From Gracilariopsis chorda (Eukaryota > Rhodophyta > Florideophyceae > Gracilariales > Gracilariaceae): a DNA stretch of 64,000 nt. The notes beneath the pieces are model-generated. The model searched no databases. It was not told the DNA's origin and saw only the letters and a list, made by a program, of their open reading frames with translations. The stretch is from positions 434,001-498,000 of the forward strand of contig NBIV01000007.1 in assembly GCA_003194525.1 (NCBI GenBank). Reading direction: 5' to 3'. Below, piece by piece: positions 1 to 8,872 of the stretch. Within the stretch, counting starts at the first letter, position 1. Every line of letters starts with the position of its first letter. The position numbers were made by a program, and so were the translations under genes.

Positions 1-789
1 AACAACGCTCCAGTACCACTCAGATCTACTGGTGGCATACAAAGCGCTTACCTTCTCCTCTGCAAGTTGTTTACAACACGACGCAAGGAGGATGTGGATC
101 TCAGAAGAACGCTCATTGCGTCCACAAACCAATTGGTCGATGAAGATAATGTAGCAGCGCTAAATCTGTTTCCTCGTGAGCACTTCACTCTTCCCTCAGT
201 GAAGGCTGTACAACCTGATCGGGGAAAGAACCCAGAGTAAGAAATCATCAGTACTATCACTCCCCAGTTTGAATATCAGTATGCGCTAACTGGAGTACCG
301 CCTCATAATTCGGACTTGAAGATTAGTGTGGCAGTTACGGCCAGTCGTAACGTGCTGCATCTTGCTGTGGTCAATGGACAGGTGTTCAAAGTCGTCCGTG
401 TCGATCAGTTTACGATACAGGTGGCTCAATTCGACAAGAACGGAGAGGTTCCGGAATAAAAGCTCCCTTCTGTATCTTGTCGACTTCTAGTTTTCTTTTG
501 CAGACATTCGCCTTATATGATGGCAGTTCGTTGGCTGTCTTGCTTTTGCAGCAACTGTTCAAAGAGAACAGAAAATGACCTTAGATGGCTTGGTTGGGGA
601 TGTGCATTCAAACTAATTCTGCGCTGGTACCTTGTACGTGAAATTGTCACGCGTTCGACCGAACAACCATATGTTGCTCCTGTATGAACAACAGCTTACA
701 CTAAGGAATGCGCACACAATCTATCCTACGCTGGTGACCAACGCAAACCTAGTTCTGCCTGAAGCTATTCAGTTTTGCATCCTCCCACA
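1..789 (+). pseudogene. Helitron helicase, C-terminal fragment
   Basis: Read with frame changes, this stretch matches residue for residue the C-terminal third of the Pif1-like helicase encoded at 17042-18547. Shared blocks are FTTRRKEDV against FTTRKKEDV, TNQLVDE against TNQLVEE, LTGVPPH against PTGVPHH, YVKLSRVR against YVELSRVR, and a tail PEAIQFC against QEAVDFV. The fragment is cut by the window edge and carries at least one in-frame stop and frame changes, so it is a dead, older copy of the same family. Its value is that it shows the ancestral residue at positions where the larger copy has mutated. About 120 bp after it the Helitron 3'-hairpin module begins, the order expected at a Helitron 3' end. 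Confidence 0.75.
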
Positions 790-894
790 ACCGTAATCAT
801 ATTTCTTGCGTTTTTAGTTCATTGAATTAAACTACTTCATTTTTGCTTTTGCTTTCTCCATTCCTTTTTACTCCCTCCCATTTTTATCACTCCT

Positions 895-3069
895 CCGCTG
901 CAGCGCACAGCGCCGCCTGCGGCCTTGGGCCGCTTCGTCTTGTTTCTCTCCTCTATCTCAACACCCCACTCTTAAGTATTTACATGCGTATGAAGGGGGT
1001 TTTGTTGAGTCATGGGAGGCGTTGTGTCACAAAATCACTTTTCACGCCCCCTTTTGCTCATACAAAACGCCCATTTGGCGCAACGCCTCCCTACCATTTA
1101 CAAACATCAGCAGGAGCAGCAGCAGCAAAGCTGGGGGCTTATTGGGTGGCACTACCATAATGATTGCAGTGCCTGCCAGATACAGAGAGCGACATGTCAC
1201 TTTTTTTCTCATTGGCTGGCACTGCAGTCAATTTAGGCACCTAAAAACAAACTTGTACGGCTCTGGATGCTCTAGATGCCGCGGCGCTCTGGAGTTCTAT
1301 GAGTGCTTTTGCGAGCGTAAGCGAGCATGTGCTCGAAGAGCCTCCAAACGCTACTAAATCAACAAAGCGACATAAACCACGTGGCGCACATGGCCTTTTG
1401 CCGCCAAAGACGGCTTCTACTTCTATCAAAACCCCAGTTATTATAATGATTTGTTCATGTATGAAGAGATTGTTGTTGATTGACGGGAGGCTTTGCGCCA
1501 AAAACAATTTCCTTGTACTCCTCTCTCAGTGCGTGCAATTTTTATTTTGGAGCAAAACTTCCCCGGTTATTAAAAATTTCAGCAGGAGCAGGAGCAGCAT
1601 CAGCAAAGCTCAAAGCTCATTGCCTGCTACTGCATTTTGACTGCTGCAGCTGCTAAATGCCTGGCACTGCAGCAGTCCTAGTCACTTTTTTGCCCAGTGG
1701 CGGGCACTGGCGTTATTAAAGCAGTGCCAGCCAATTAAAATCCACTGTAATCTCTATCCACAATTGCAGTGCAAGCCATTCATCAATGCCCGTGCGCTTA
1801 GTTGGAACTCTATTCCATACTTACTCTCGGCACTGCGGCTTCCATTAGTTTGCAGGGCATATGCGAACAATAGTGAGCAAAACCGGCCTGCAGATCCCCC
1901 GAAGTGACCTTTATTCAGCGGTACGCAGCGCCGCCCGCGGCCAAAGGCTGCTACCACGTTTTTTCTATCTATCTATGTCAAGATTCGACTTGTAAGCATT
2001 TAGATGCGTATGAAAGGGTTGTTCCTGAATAAATGGAGACGATGCGCCAATAAACCACCCTTTATGCCTCTCTAAGCGCATTAAGAAATCTTATTTGGCG
2101 CAATGCCTCCCTACTTTTTAGAAACTTAGCAGCGGCAGCAGCAGGAAAGCTGGCTGCTTAGTGGCTGGCTTTCACCTAATGAATGCGGTGCTAGCCAGCT
2201 ACAGAGAGCAACGTGTCGCGCTTTCCTCTCCTTGAATGGCACTGAAGTCAATTTAGGCACCTACACAAAAACTTCTATGGCTCCAGATACTCTAGGCAAC
2301 GCAACTTCTCGAGGTTCTGGGAGCACTACTGGGAGCGCAAGCGAGCAAAGTGCTTGGAGAGCGTTCGAACGCTACTAAATCACCAAAGCTACAAACACGA
2401 CACAGAGCGTAGCGCTGTCCACGGCCGAAGGCCGTTTCTACTTGTCTTATCTCTCCACTATAATGATATACACGCGCATGAGGGGGGTGTTCTTGATTGA
2501 ATGGAGGCGGTGCGCCAATAAACCGCCCTTTATGCCCCTCTACGCGTATCTCATCACCCCACTCTTAATGATTTGCTCATGCCCGAGGGGTGGTGTTGTT
2601 GACTAATGGGAGGCGTTGCGCCACAAAATCGCTTTGCACGCCCTCGTTTGCGCATAAAAAACGCCCATTTGGCGCAACGCCTCCCTAATATTTAAAAAAC
2701 TTAGCAAAAGCAGCAGCAGCAAAGCCGGCTGCTTAGTGGTTGGCACTCCCATAATGACTGCAGTGCCAGCCAGGTACAGAAAGAAACGTTTTGCGCTTTC
2801 TCCTCATTGCTCAGCACTGCTGTCAATTTCGGCACCTAAACACAAACCCTTACGGCTCTACATACTCTAGGCGCCGTGGCGCCCCGTGGTTGTACGAGTG
2901 CTATTGCGAGCGCAAGCGAGAAAAGTGCTCGGAGAACCTCCGAACGCTACTAAATACAAAAAGCTACAAAAACAACGCGGCACGCAGCGCCACCCACAGC
3001 CGGAGGCCGTTTTGTACTTGTCTAACCTACCTAAGGATTGCTCTGACAACGAGCAAGTTGACCCCTTAG
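895..3069 (+). repeat. Tandem array of Helitron 3'-end-bearing units
   Basis: Four to five degenerate units of about 480-575 bp lie head to tail. A GC-rich hairpin module (AGCGCCGCC, then GCGGCC and GGCC-type mini-hairpins, then a TTCTACTTGTCT-like tail) recurs near 906, 1388, 1926, 2411 and 2984. A second anchor, GGCGCAACGCCTCCCTA, recurs at 1077, 2097 and 2671, with a worn copy near 1555. Each unit also holds a CAGCAG-rich stretch and an inverted TTGGCGCAACGCC/GGAGGCGTTGCGCC pair. The last roughly 90 bp (2984-3069) match the 3' flank of the large Helitron at 18612-18706 and both end at CCCCTTA, so these look like non-autonomous copies piled up at one Helitron 3' end. The open frames here are not credible genes. 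Confidence 0.7.
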
Positions 3070-3136
3070 AATACATCAATAAAAGCACATTTATTTCCCT
3101 CCAAACAACCAGCCAATGGTAATCAAAGGATTTGCC

Positions 3137-3514
3137 CTACTGGCGCGAATCGGTCGAGCACGTGTATGATCTGTCACTCTCCATAGCCTCAACGTCTATC
3201 AACCCCGTTGAACCCGTCTCACACGTGGATATCTCTGACGGCCAGCGAATAGGCAAATCCTTGCTGCGTCCAATCACGCGGTAGTCTTCCAATTCCGTGT
3301 ACACTGTGTCGATTTTCGGGCCAATGGAGCACAAAATCTCTTCCAAAAAAAACCAATTGACATTGCCACGGTGCATATCAGTGTGCTTCAATGCAGCCTG
3401 TATGATGCACAATTTCTCCAATAATGTGCCCAAGCGAGGTAGAATAGCATCCTTACGGTCGCGCAAACGGCATAGTTGTAGGTAGCGAACCTCTGTTTGG
3501 GACATATCGGCCAT
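3137..3514 (-). CDS. Hypothetical small protein (125 aa)
   Basis: An open frame of 125 codons begins with MADMSQTEV; the in-frame upstream methionine at 3580 is less likely because the sequence between is low-complexity. The protein is mixed helical, with a leucine-patterned segment (RLGTLLEKLCIIQAALKH) that could be a short coiled coil, then a Trp-Phe-Phe patch and an acidic, serine-rich tail. No signal peptide, membrane span or known motif is visible, and I do not recognise a family. It lies between the Helitron-end array and a tandem repeat, so it could be a host gene or an accessory frame of a decayed element. It stands out from neighbouring frames by its non-repetitive, balanced composition. 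Confidence 0.45.
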   Translation of the reverse strand: MADMSQTEVRYLQLCRLRDRKDAILPRLGTLLEKLCIIQAALKHTDMHRGNVNWFFLEEILCSIGPKIDTVYTELEDYRVIGRSKDLPIRWPSEISTCETGSTGLIDVEAMESDRSYTCSTDSRQ

Positions 3515-3705
3515 GGTGTTAGAAAATAGTTGAAAAGAAGAAGTAGAGTAAAATAAGTTGTAGGTGGCTGCTTGGAACAAAGTTTCCTGCGACTTTAGGG
3601 TACGCTCTAGCTTAATTACACAATCTTCAGCACATTAGAAAATAGGTAAAATAGAAACGAAACCGATTAAAACAACAAAATACATTACGTATAGTACACC
3701 CTACC

Positions 3706-3910
3706 TATACCCTTCTAACAAAAATAGTTATAGCTTACGTAGCGCATACGTAGGCTGCGCAGTACTGCAAACGTATACCCTTCTAACAAAAATAGTTATA
3801 GTTTACGTAGCGCATACGTAAGCTGCGCAGTATTGCAAACGTATACCCTTCTAACAAAAATAATTTTAATCCATGTAGTGCATAAGTAGGCCATACAGTT
3901 CTAGAAACGT
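3706..3910. repeat. 68-bp tandem repeat, three copies
   Basis: The word CCTTCTAACA recurs at 3711, 3779 and 3847, an exact 68-bp period. The first two copies are almost identical and the third is clearly more diverged. Each unit contains a near-palindrome around TACGTAGCGCATACGTA. The array lies about 330 bp before the first Helitron codon and may belong to the Helitron's 5' region. Confidence 0.85.
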
Positions 3911-4231
3911 AGAACGCTGTGACAAGAATAGGAACAAACTATACGTTGCATACGTAGGTAAATTGTACTCCATATGTATTGACGTCTGAAACCAAGACCG
4001 AATAAGAATGCAATGCATATGTAATTAGTAAAGCACTACGAATGTAAACTATCCAGGTACTGATGGTGTCAGGAACATCTTGAGACAATAAAGAAAATAT
4101 GTATACGTATATGTCAGGCAAGAAACTATTATGCAACACCAGTTCTCTACTTAAGGGGCAGAGACGGTTCATGTTCCATGGAAAGGTGATTACCAAATCT
4201 CTCAACCTCTCTCCGGTTCTCTCAGTCCGAC

Positions 4232-4882
4232 ATGAGTTCTTCTTTGCATCGACCCCCATCACGAAGTGGTGGTCGCCGGTCAGAAGCAGGCCGTCGTCCA
4301 AGAGAGAATACACAGCCCGTGCATCAACGAGACATAACTGATGAGCTTGCGCAGGTGGACTTAGGAACTGGAACCCAGCCTCCTCAAAATGTTATGGAAC
4401 CTCACAACCCTGAGGAGATATACTTGAACTCCTCTCATTCTTCCGTTATTCAACAGGAACGAGATTGGACGGTTATGCGGTTCGCTGGGAGACCTCGCCA
4501 AGGCATTCACTATGGAGCAAAATATGTCTGGGATGCAAGGGCAGAGAATATTCGCCAAGGCCTCGCACGTCCAAGCTCTTCATATCCGGAGTACCAACCA
4601 GTCACTGGCACACTTCCAGCGTGTTGTGGGACGTGCAGTGCAAACGGCCATCGAGCACCTCGGTGTCCTCTCAAAGATTCGGGGTGGGTGCTTCGTATTC
4701 GTATGTGCAAATATTGTGGCGCAGTTCTGCTTGGTGCAGAGACCGAAGGAACATGCTGTGGATATAAAAGCTCCAGATCGCTTGGAGTTTCTTTCAGACG
4801 AGTGCATATCAATTCGCAACTTGAAGACATATATCGCTTGCGTTCTTTTCAAACGGTATCAACACACTTAAATGTGTTATTT
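4232..4882 (+). pseudogene. Helitron protein, N-terminal zinc-binding part
   Basis: The frame opens at ATG 4232 (MSSSLHRPPSRSGG) with an Arg/Ser-rich leader, then a CX2CX4HX4C knuckle (CGTCSANGHRAPRC), then CKYCGAVLLGAETEGTCC, which resembles the C-x2-C ... CC cluster near the N-terminus of Helitron proteins. It ends at THLNVLF, directly against the terminal repeat of the 7.1-kb insertion. After the insertion and its TT duplication the next codons read ATVVTFMDM in the same frame, which fits the YN..LAFTS-type block that follows the zinc region in Helitrons. The Helitron assignment of this part rests mainly on that continuity. Confidence 0.65.
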
Positions 4883-4905
4883 CGTCGGTGTTCTCGGAAT
4901 GCTAG
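4883..4905 (+). repeat. Left terminal inverted repeat of the 7.1-kb element
   Basis: This 23-bp end matches the reverse complement of 11962-11984 at 22 of 23 positions. The match stops exactly where the Helitron coding frame stops, and TT flanks it on the outside. The repeat finishes with GCTAG, which is then reiterated inward. Confidence 0.8.
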
Positions 4906-5150
4906 ATAAGGGTGCTAGATCGCAAGTTTGTTAGGCAATCACTCAAAAAAACTACGAAAACGCTAGATTCTGCTAGTTCGTGGTGGTTGGCAAGCAAAAA
5001 AAAAAATTTTTCGGAAATCACTCTTTCATATTTTCTATTGTCATCCGTCCCTAGTACCGCACTTCGCTAGTTTCAAGTTTAGAGCAAGTTCTTTGCTCAC
5101 TAAACGCTAGTTAGAGGGCTCGAAATGGCGCTGGCCGCGTAGCGGCCAGC
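4901..5150. repeat. Left subterminal GCTAG repeats and a terminal hairpin
   Basis: GCTAG followed by A or T occurs near 4901, 4913, 4961, 4970, 5058 and 5106. The right end carries the same word in inverted orientation near 11850 and 11961. A perfect hairpin, GCTGGCCGC-GTA-GCGGCCAGC, lies at 5130-5150. Clustered short words next to a TIR are typical transposase-binding arrays of CACTA-like elements. The hairpin may also end the transcript of the minus-strand gene that stops at 5325. Confidence 0.55.
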
Positions 5151-5324
5151 GGCCCCACCCCCATGCAACCCAAATTAACTTACATATTTCCATCTCGTGG
5201 ATTTCAAACTTCAAATTGTCAAAGTTTGGAGCCCAACTGTTCTCTCAGCCTCACTGGGTGGCACCCACACTCTTGAACACCAAACATAAAACCTCCCTTA
5301 CCATCCTTACCATCCTTCTTCTCC

Positions 5325-6083
5325 TTATCCTCTCATTCCACGCCTCCTCTTCAACCGACTCTCACCTTCTATTCCTTCGTCGTCCTTCTCCTCCAACCTC
5401 TTCCTTACAGCCCCTCGACCGGGAGTAACAGGAGTGCCTTCCCCGACAACAGCTCTCCCTTCCGCATCACACACCTTCTTCTGCATTTCCTCGATTAGAT
5501 GCACAGCCCTACCAACCAGTAAAAGTTGCTTCTCCAACACCAAAACCCGTCTACGCATCTCCTCGTTCTCCTTCCACAGTCTCCTCAGCTCCTCACCCAC
5601 ACACGCCACAACCCCATCGACATGCATTTCCGCCCACACCCCAGCCTCCCTTGCCCTCCTACGCAGCTCAGCCACAGCACCCATAGGCACCCCTTCCTCT
5701 GAAGAACTCAGCACCATCCCCCCCATCTCCACCACAACCTCCTCGATACACTCATCCAAACGCTCCTTAAGCCCTCCGCCCACGCTCCTCACCAGTTTCT
5801 TCACATCGCGGTAAAACCGACTCATTCGCCCCGCCCCACCTCCTCCTCCTCCCCGTCCTCCTCGACTTCCCTCGCCCTCACTTCCCTCCCCCCCATCCCC
5901 TCCCATCATCGTCCCAACCCCAAGCTCCCCGAACCCAACAACGTTCCTTCCCTTGCCCTCTTCACCATCACCCTTCCCTTCCTCCTCCTTCTTCGTCCTT
6001 GGAGGCGTCTCGGGGACCTCCCTCTTCTCCGCTTTATCCAACAACGCCAGTAGCTCCTCATCATTCACGTCTTCGCTAGACAT
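5325..6083 (-). CDS. Coiled-coil, Glu/Gly-rich cargo protein (252 aa)
   Basis: The start is the ATG giving MSSEDVNDEELLALLDK; the upstream in-frame start at 6104 is GTG and less likely. Order along the chain: an acidic helical head, a Lys/Glu-rich then Gly-rich linker (about 35-95, including GGRGGGGGGAG), a helical region with DVKKLVRSVGGGLKERLDE, and a heptad-like coiled coil (EELRRLWKENEEMRRRVLVLEKQL, roughly 165-205). It closes with a basic tail ending RLKRRRGMRG that could be a nuclear signal. I do not recognise a family. The gene lies inside the 7.1-kb transposon, on the same strand as the transposase and 240 bp from the membrane-protein gene. It has no stops or shifts despite sitting in decayed DNA, which suggests a working role. 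Confidence 0.65.
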   Translation of the reverse strand: MSSEDVNDEELLALLDKAEKREVPETPPRTKKEEEGKGDGEEGKGRNVVGFGELGVGTMMGGDGGEGSEGEGSRGGRGGGGGGAGRMSRFYRDVKKLVRSVGGGLKERLDECIEEVVVEMGGMVLSSSEEGVPMGAVAELRRRAREAGVWAEMHVDGVVACVGEELRRLWKENEEMRRRVLVLEKQLLLVGRAVHLIEEMQKKVCDAEGRAVVGEGTPVTPGRGAVRKRLEEKDDEGIEGESRLKRRRGMRG

Positions 6084-6325
6084 GGCTACTACACGCCCCA
6101 CCACAACGGCGCTCCCGTTCCTAACCCAACCACCAAGCGAGCACTCCCCAGGTACTTATCCAACCGCATTTTTTCACTCGCCCGTTTTCGCGCCATTTCC
6201 CACCGAGTCGTGTCCCACCAATAATCTGAAACGAAAAATTTAGAACGACATTAGTTTAACACTTCCTTCAGTTTACAACTCTATCACACTAACTTAGGTA
6301 TGTACAGGTAGAACTACGAACGTGT

Positions 6326-7522
6326 CTAAAGAAATGGTTCAAAACGAGAACCAACAGGCCTACAGTGCTCTCCTAGATTCGCAACATACCTTCGAAAATG
6401 GTACTCCAAGTCCATATCCACAGCCATACCCAAAAGAAGCAGCACGAAAAAGATAGTATTCTCCACTACAGGCGCGAGTCCCCTTACCTTGTGCAAAGAA
6501 GTATCGCTCAGGAACGTGAAAATCAAGTAGGTAAACACAACAGGGAACACCCTTCCGATATAGAGCCTCATAGTAGCCACACCATCTCTAAACCCAAGCA
6601 CCTTATTCAAACCACCGTATACGGTCCTGCACACATCCAAAATCAGCCCAACACTACCTCTCTGCACATATGGGAGCTCTCTCTCATTGTTAATGCTGTC
6701 CCTAGTCACAAAAAACATCGTTAGCCGTTCAACCACATACGACATACCCCCAAACATGAAACCACCAGTGAAAAATGCAAGAGCACCAGTCCTAAGTTCC
6801 ATTCCAATCGAAATTGGCGCTTCCAAGAAGTGATAGCCAACAAAAATACAAACATTCAACGGCAAAAGACCTGCCATCGTGAATCCAAGTAGTCTGTTTC
6901 GAATCACAGAAATCCGTGCCATTCGCTGGCTGTCCCGCAAAGGTACGTATGCCAATGAACCAAAATGCCTTCTATGCAATGCAAACACCATATCGAAGAT
7001 AAACAAATGCAAAACAGTCTCCAGAACTACCACAATCAACATCTTCGGAGACATTCGAACATCCCCTACCACATAATGCATCAAAAGCGGTTTCAATACA
7101 CCATAAAGAGCACCAATGGCTAATGAAAACAGAAACGCATATGCGCACCAAGCCCTGAAACTGAACATATGACGAGGGCTTCTAGAAACGTTTGGCGCAT
7201 TCTCCAGATATTGTATCAAATGAGTATTCCCGTACAGCACGTGCAAAAAATTTGAATTCGTTAAGATATAATTATGTGTCGGTACTTCGTCTAGAACCTC
7301 GTATATCTCCGTCACATCCTCCAAAACACCCGCGGTGAGCAACCTTGACGCCCCTCGCACAACACCCTTCTCCGTATCCGTACTATACCGAATTTCAAGT
7401 ACTTCGTCAAACCGAATCACCGTCTCATTCCGAAAGATATTCAGATACGCACGAGTCCTCCGGTCACTCTCGGAAGACTGCAAATAGTAGTCGTGGTGCT
7501 TGTGGATGTTCTCGAATGCCAT
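6326..7522 (-). CDS. Multi-pass membrane protein inside the transposon (398 aa)
   Basis: The start is the first ATG, giving MAFENIHKHHDYYL; the frame is open further upstream but has no ATG. The first 120 residues are soluble and acidic. About six hydrophobic spans follow: FRAWCAYAFLFSLAIGALYG, MLIVVVLETVLHLFIFDMVF, LLGFTMAGLLPLNVCIFVGY, ALAFFTGGFMFGGMSYV, FPVVFTYLIFTFL and NTIFFVLLLLGMAVDM, roughly residues 125 to 375, with a short tail after them. No transporter signature is visible and I do not recognise the family. It is intact and lies between the coiled-coil gene and a divergent small gene within the 7.1-kb element, so it is best treated as cargo of unknown function. Confidence 0.65.
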   Translation of the reverse strand: MAFENIHKHHDYYLQSSESDRRTRAYLNIFRNETVIRFDEVLEIRYSTDTEKGVVRGASRLLTAGVLEDVTEIYEVLDEVPTHNYILTNSNFLHVLYGNTHLIQYLENAPNVSRSPRHMFSFRAWCAYAFLFSLAIGALYGVLKPLLMHYVVGDVRMSPKMLIVVVLETVLHLFIFDMVFALHRRHFGSLAYVPLRDSQRMARISVIRNRLLGFTMAGLLPLNVCIFVGYHFLEAPISIGMELRTGALAFFTGGFMFGGMSYVVERLTMFFVTRDSINNERELPYVQRGSVGLILDVCRTVYGGLNKVLGFRDGVATMRLYIGRVFPVVFTYLIFTFLSDTSLHKVRGLAPVVENTIFFVLLLLGMAVDMDLEYHFRRYVANLGEHCRPVGSRFEPFL

Positions 7523-8083
7523 GTTTGAATGTCGATCACGATTGTACCTCCTCCCCACTTGAACCAACCTCTTCCTCGCTTATATGCACAACGTACCATC
7601 CTCCGACTTGCTAAACCCTCCCAATTCCAAACACGCGAAGCAGGGTTTTGAACCAGTACACGATAATGCATTCAGTGTCTACACTCCTTTTCATAAATCA
7701 AGCACTGCTTGCACCCCACACCGCATTCTGATATGAAAGGAACCACTACCTTCACTATGGACACATTTGGGAACCGCAGTCTTTCCCTGTAGCAATGTCG
7801 TGCTTCACATCCCTACAATCTCCTTTAATTCTCATAAATAATTACATATTCACTTTCATTTACATTTATATCTCATATGATTTGTCCACTATACCTTTCT
7901 TTATTCTCCCCACCGATATACCCGCCCACCAAGTTTCTTCTTATACCTGTACCTCTCTTAATAAAATATAACAGAGCTTCATCTTTCCAGACATCATCCC
8001 TTCACTATTAAACATCATCCAACACAAATGGCGTCATCTTTTCCACTCCCATCACCCTGTCCCTCTATTTACATCTATTCAAC
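7523..8083. other. Divergent intergenic region inside the 7.1-kb element
   Basis: No gene is seen. The segment separates the minus-strand membrane-protein gene from the plus-strand 106-aa gene and turns AT-rich after 7800. TAATAAAATATAAC near 7960 is a possible core promoter for the rightward gene, about 120 bp before its start codon. An out-of-frame ATG at 8028 precedes the chosen start and could act as a short upstream frame. Confidence 0.4.
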
Positions 8084-8404
8084 ATGTCAGAAAGTCGCTT
8101 CCCTCCTCATCCTTATGTCGCAACAACACATCGGGAGGAGGTACCCGTCGTGATGAGAGAACTTTTGCGCCTTGTAGCTCTTCATACACGAATTCATCAT
8201 AATACTCTCACCAATGAGCACTCCATGGAAGCACTACTCAAGTACGGAAAATCCCTCACATCCCTCAAGGCCTCCTTCTCTGAGTTTCACGTTCGAAACG
8301 GTTTCTTCTATGAAATCTCAAGAAAATTGAAGGAAGCTGGAGCTAAGGACCCAGCCCCCCTCCATACAAGGCTCGTAGACGTTATCCAGTTCCATATTGT
8401 ATGA
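8084..8404 (+). CDS. Small helical cargo protein (106 aa)
   Basis: ATG at 8084 gives MSESRFPPHPYVATTHREE, then a predicted helical body (VVMRELLRLVALHTRIHHN and MEALLKYGKSLTSLKASFSE) and a C-terminal helix (FYEISRKLKEAGAKD). It has no Cys-rich motif, signal peptide or membrane span. An AATAAA lies at 8468, about 65 bp after the stop, and could be its polyadenylation signal. The frame is short but the composition is protein-like. It is transcribed away from the other cargo genes and toward the 86-bp palindrome. Family unknown; a DNA-binding or adaptor role would be a guess. Confidence 0.5.
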   Translation: MSESRFPPHPYVATTHREEVPVVMRELLRLVALHTRIHHNTLTNEHSMEALLKYGKSLTSLKASFSEFHVRNGFFYEISRKLKEAGAKDPAPLHTRLVDVIQFHIV

Positions 8405-8639
8405 TAGTACTCAATAGAAGACCCATCATGAGTATGATACTTGCTCACATCCATTTCAAAAGAAACGAATAAACACATTGCACTAATTTAAGTCAAGTTT
8501 TACAAACGTTTATCACCATATATACTACTTATCATCATTAATCACTTTCATCGTCCTCTCCTATCAGACCCTGCAATCCTTTAGGGACCATCTCTCCCTC
8601 CTCATCATTTTGCATTGGTATTCGAAGTTTGTTTTTGGG

Positions 8640-8725
8640 GGTGGAGGTCCGTGGACCGGAGTGTCGTGGCGCTTCATCAGGCGCCTGATGAAGCGCCACG
8701 ACACTCCGGTCCACGGACCTCCACC
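8640..8725. repeat. 86-bp perfect palindrome with no spacer
   Basis: Two 43-bp arms are exact reverse complements with the centre between 8682 and 8683 (CAGGC|GCCTG). The arms begin GGTGGAGGTCCGTGGACC and match at every base. It lies between the 106-aa gene and the transposase. Perfect long palindromes without a spacer are unstable in most genomes, so this one is probably young or maintained. Confidence 0.97.
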
Positions 8726-8735
8726 ACGTGGCGGC

Positions 8736-8872
8736 CAGCAGTTCCGAAAATCAAAAAATTAGTTTAAAATTAGTGTCTGGAATGAACGGACATCTGCGGT
8801 ACGACCTAGTAGGTCATGGGCGGAAGATGCATGGTTCATTTTACACTAATTTTTTGATTTTCTGAACAGCTG
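8736..8872. repeat. 28-bp inverted repeat around the transposase 3' end
   Basis: CAGCAGTTCCGAAAATC... at 8736-8763 recurs inverted at 8845-8872 with three mismatches and an 81-bp spacer. The right arm lies inside the last transposase codons (SENQKISVK). It could be a small MITE-like insertion that became the gene's 3' end, or an internal regulatory repeat of the element. Confidence 0.75.

Noticed and set aside
843-3122. Several 65-113-codon open frames on both strands
   Set aside because: They lie within the degenerate tandem array, shift phase between units and have no conserved protein across the copies.
5325-8404. The cargo genes as ordinary host genes that merely neighbour a transposon
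   Set aside because: They lie between terminal repeats whose removal rejoins the Helitron frame, so they moved with the element, even if they were host genes originally.
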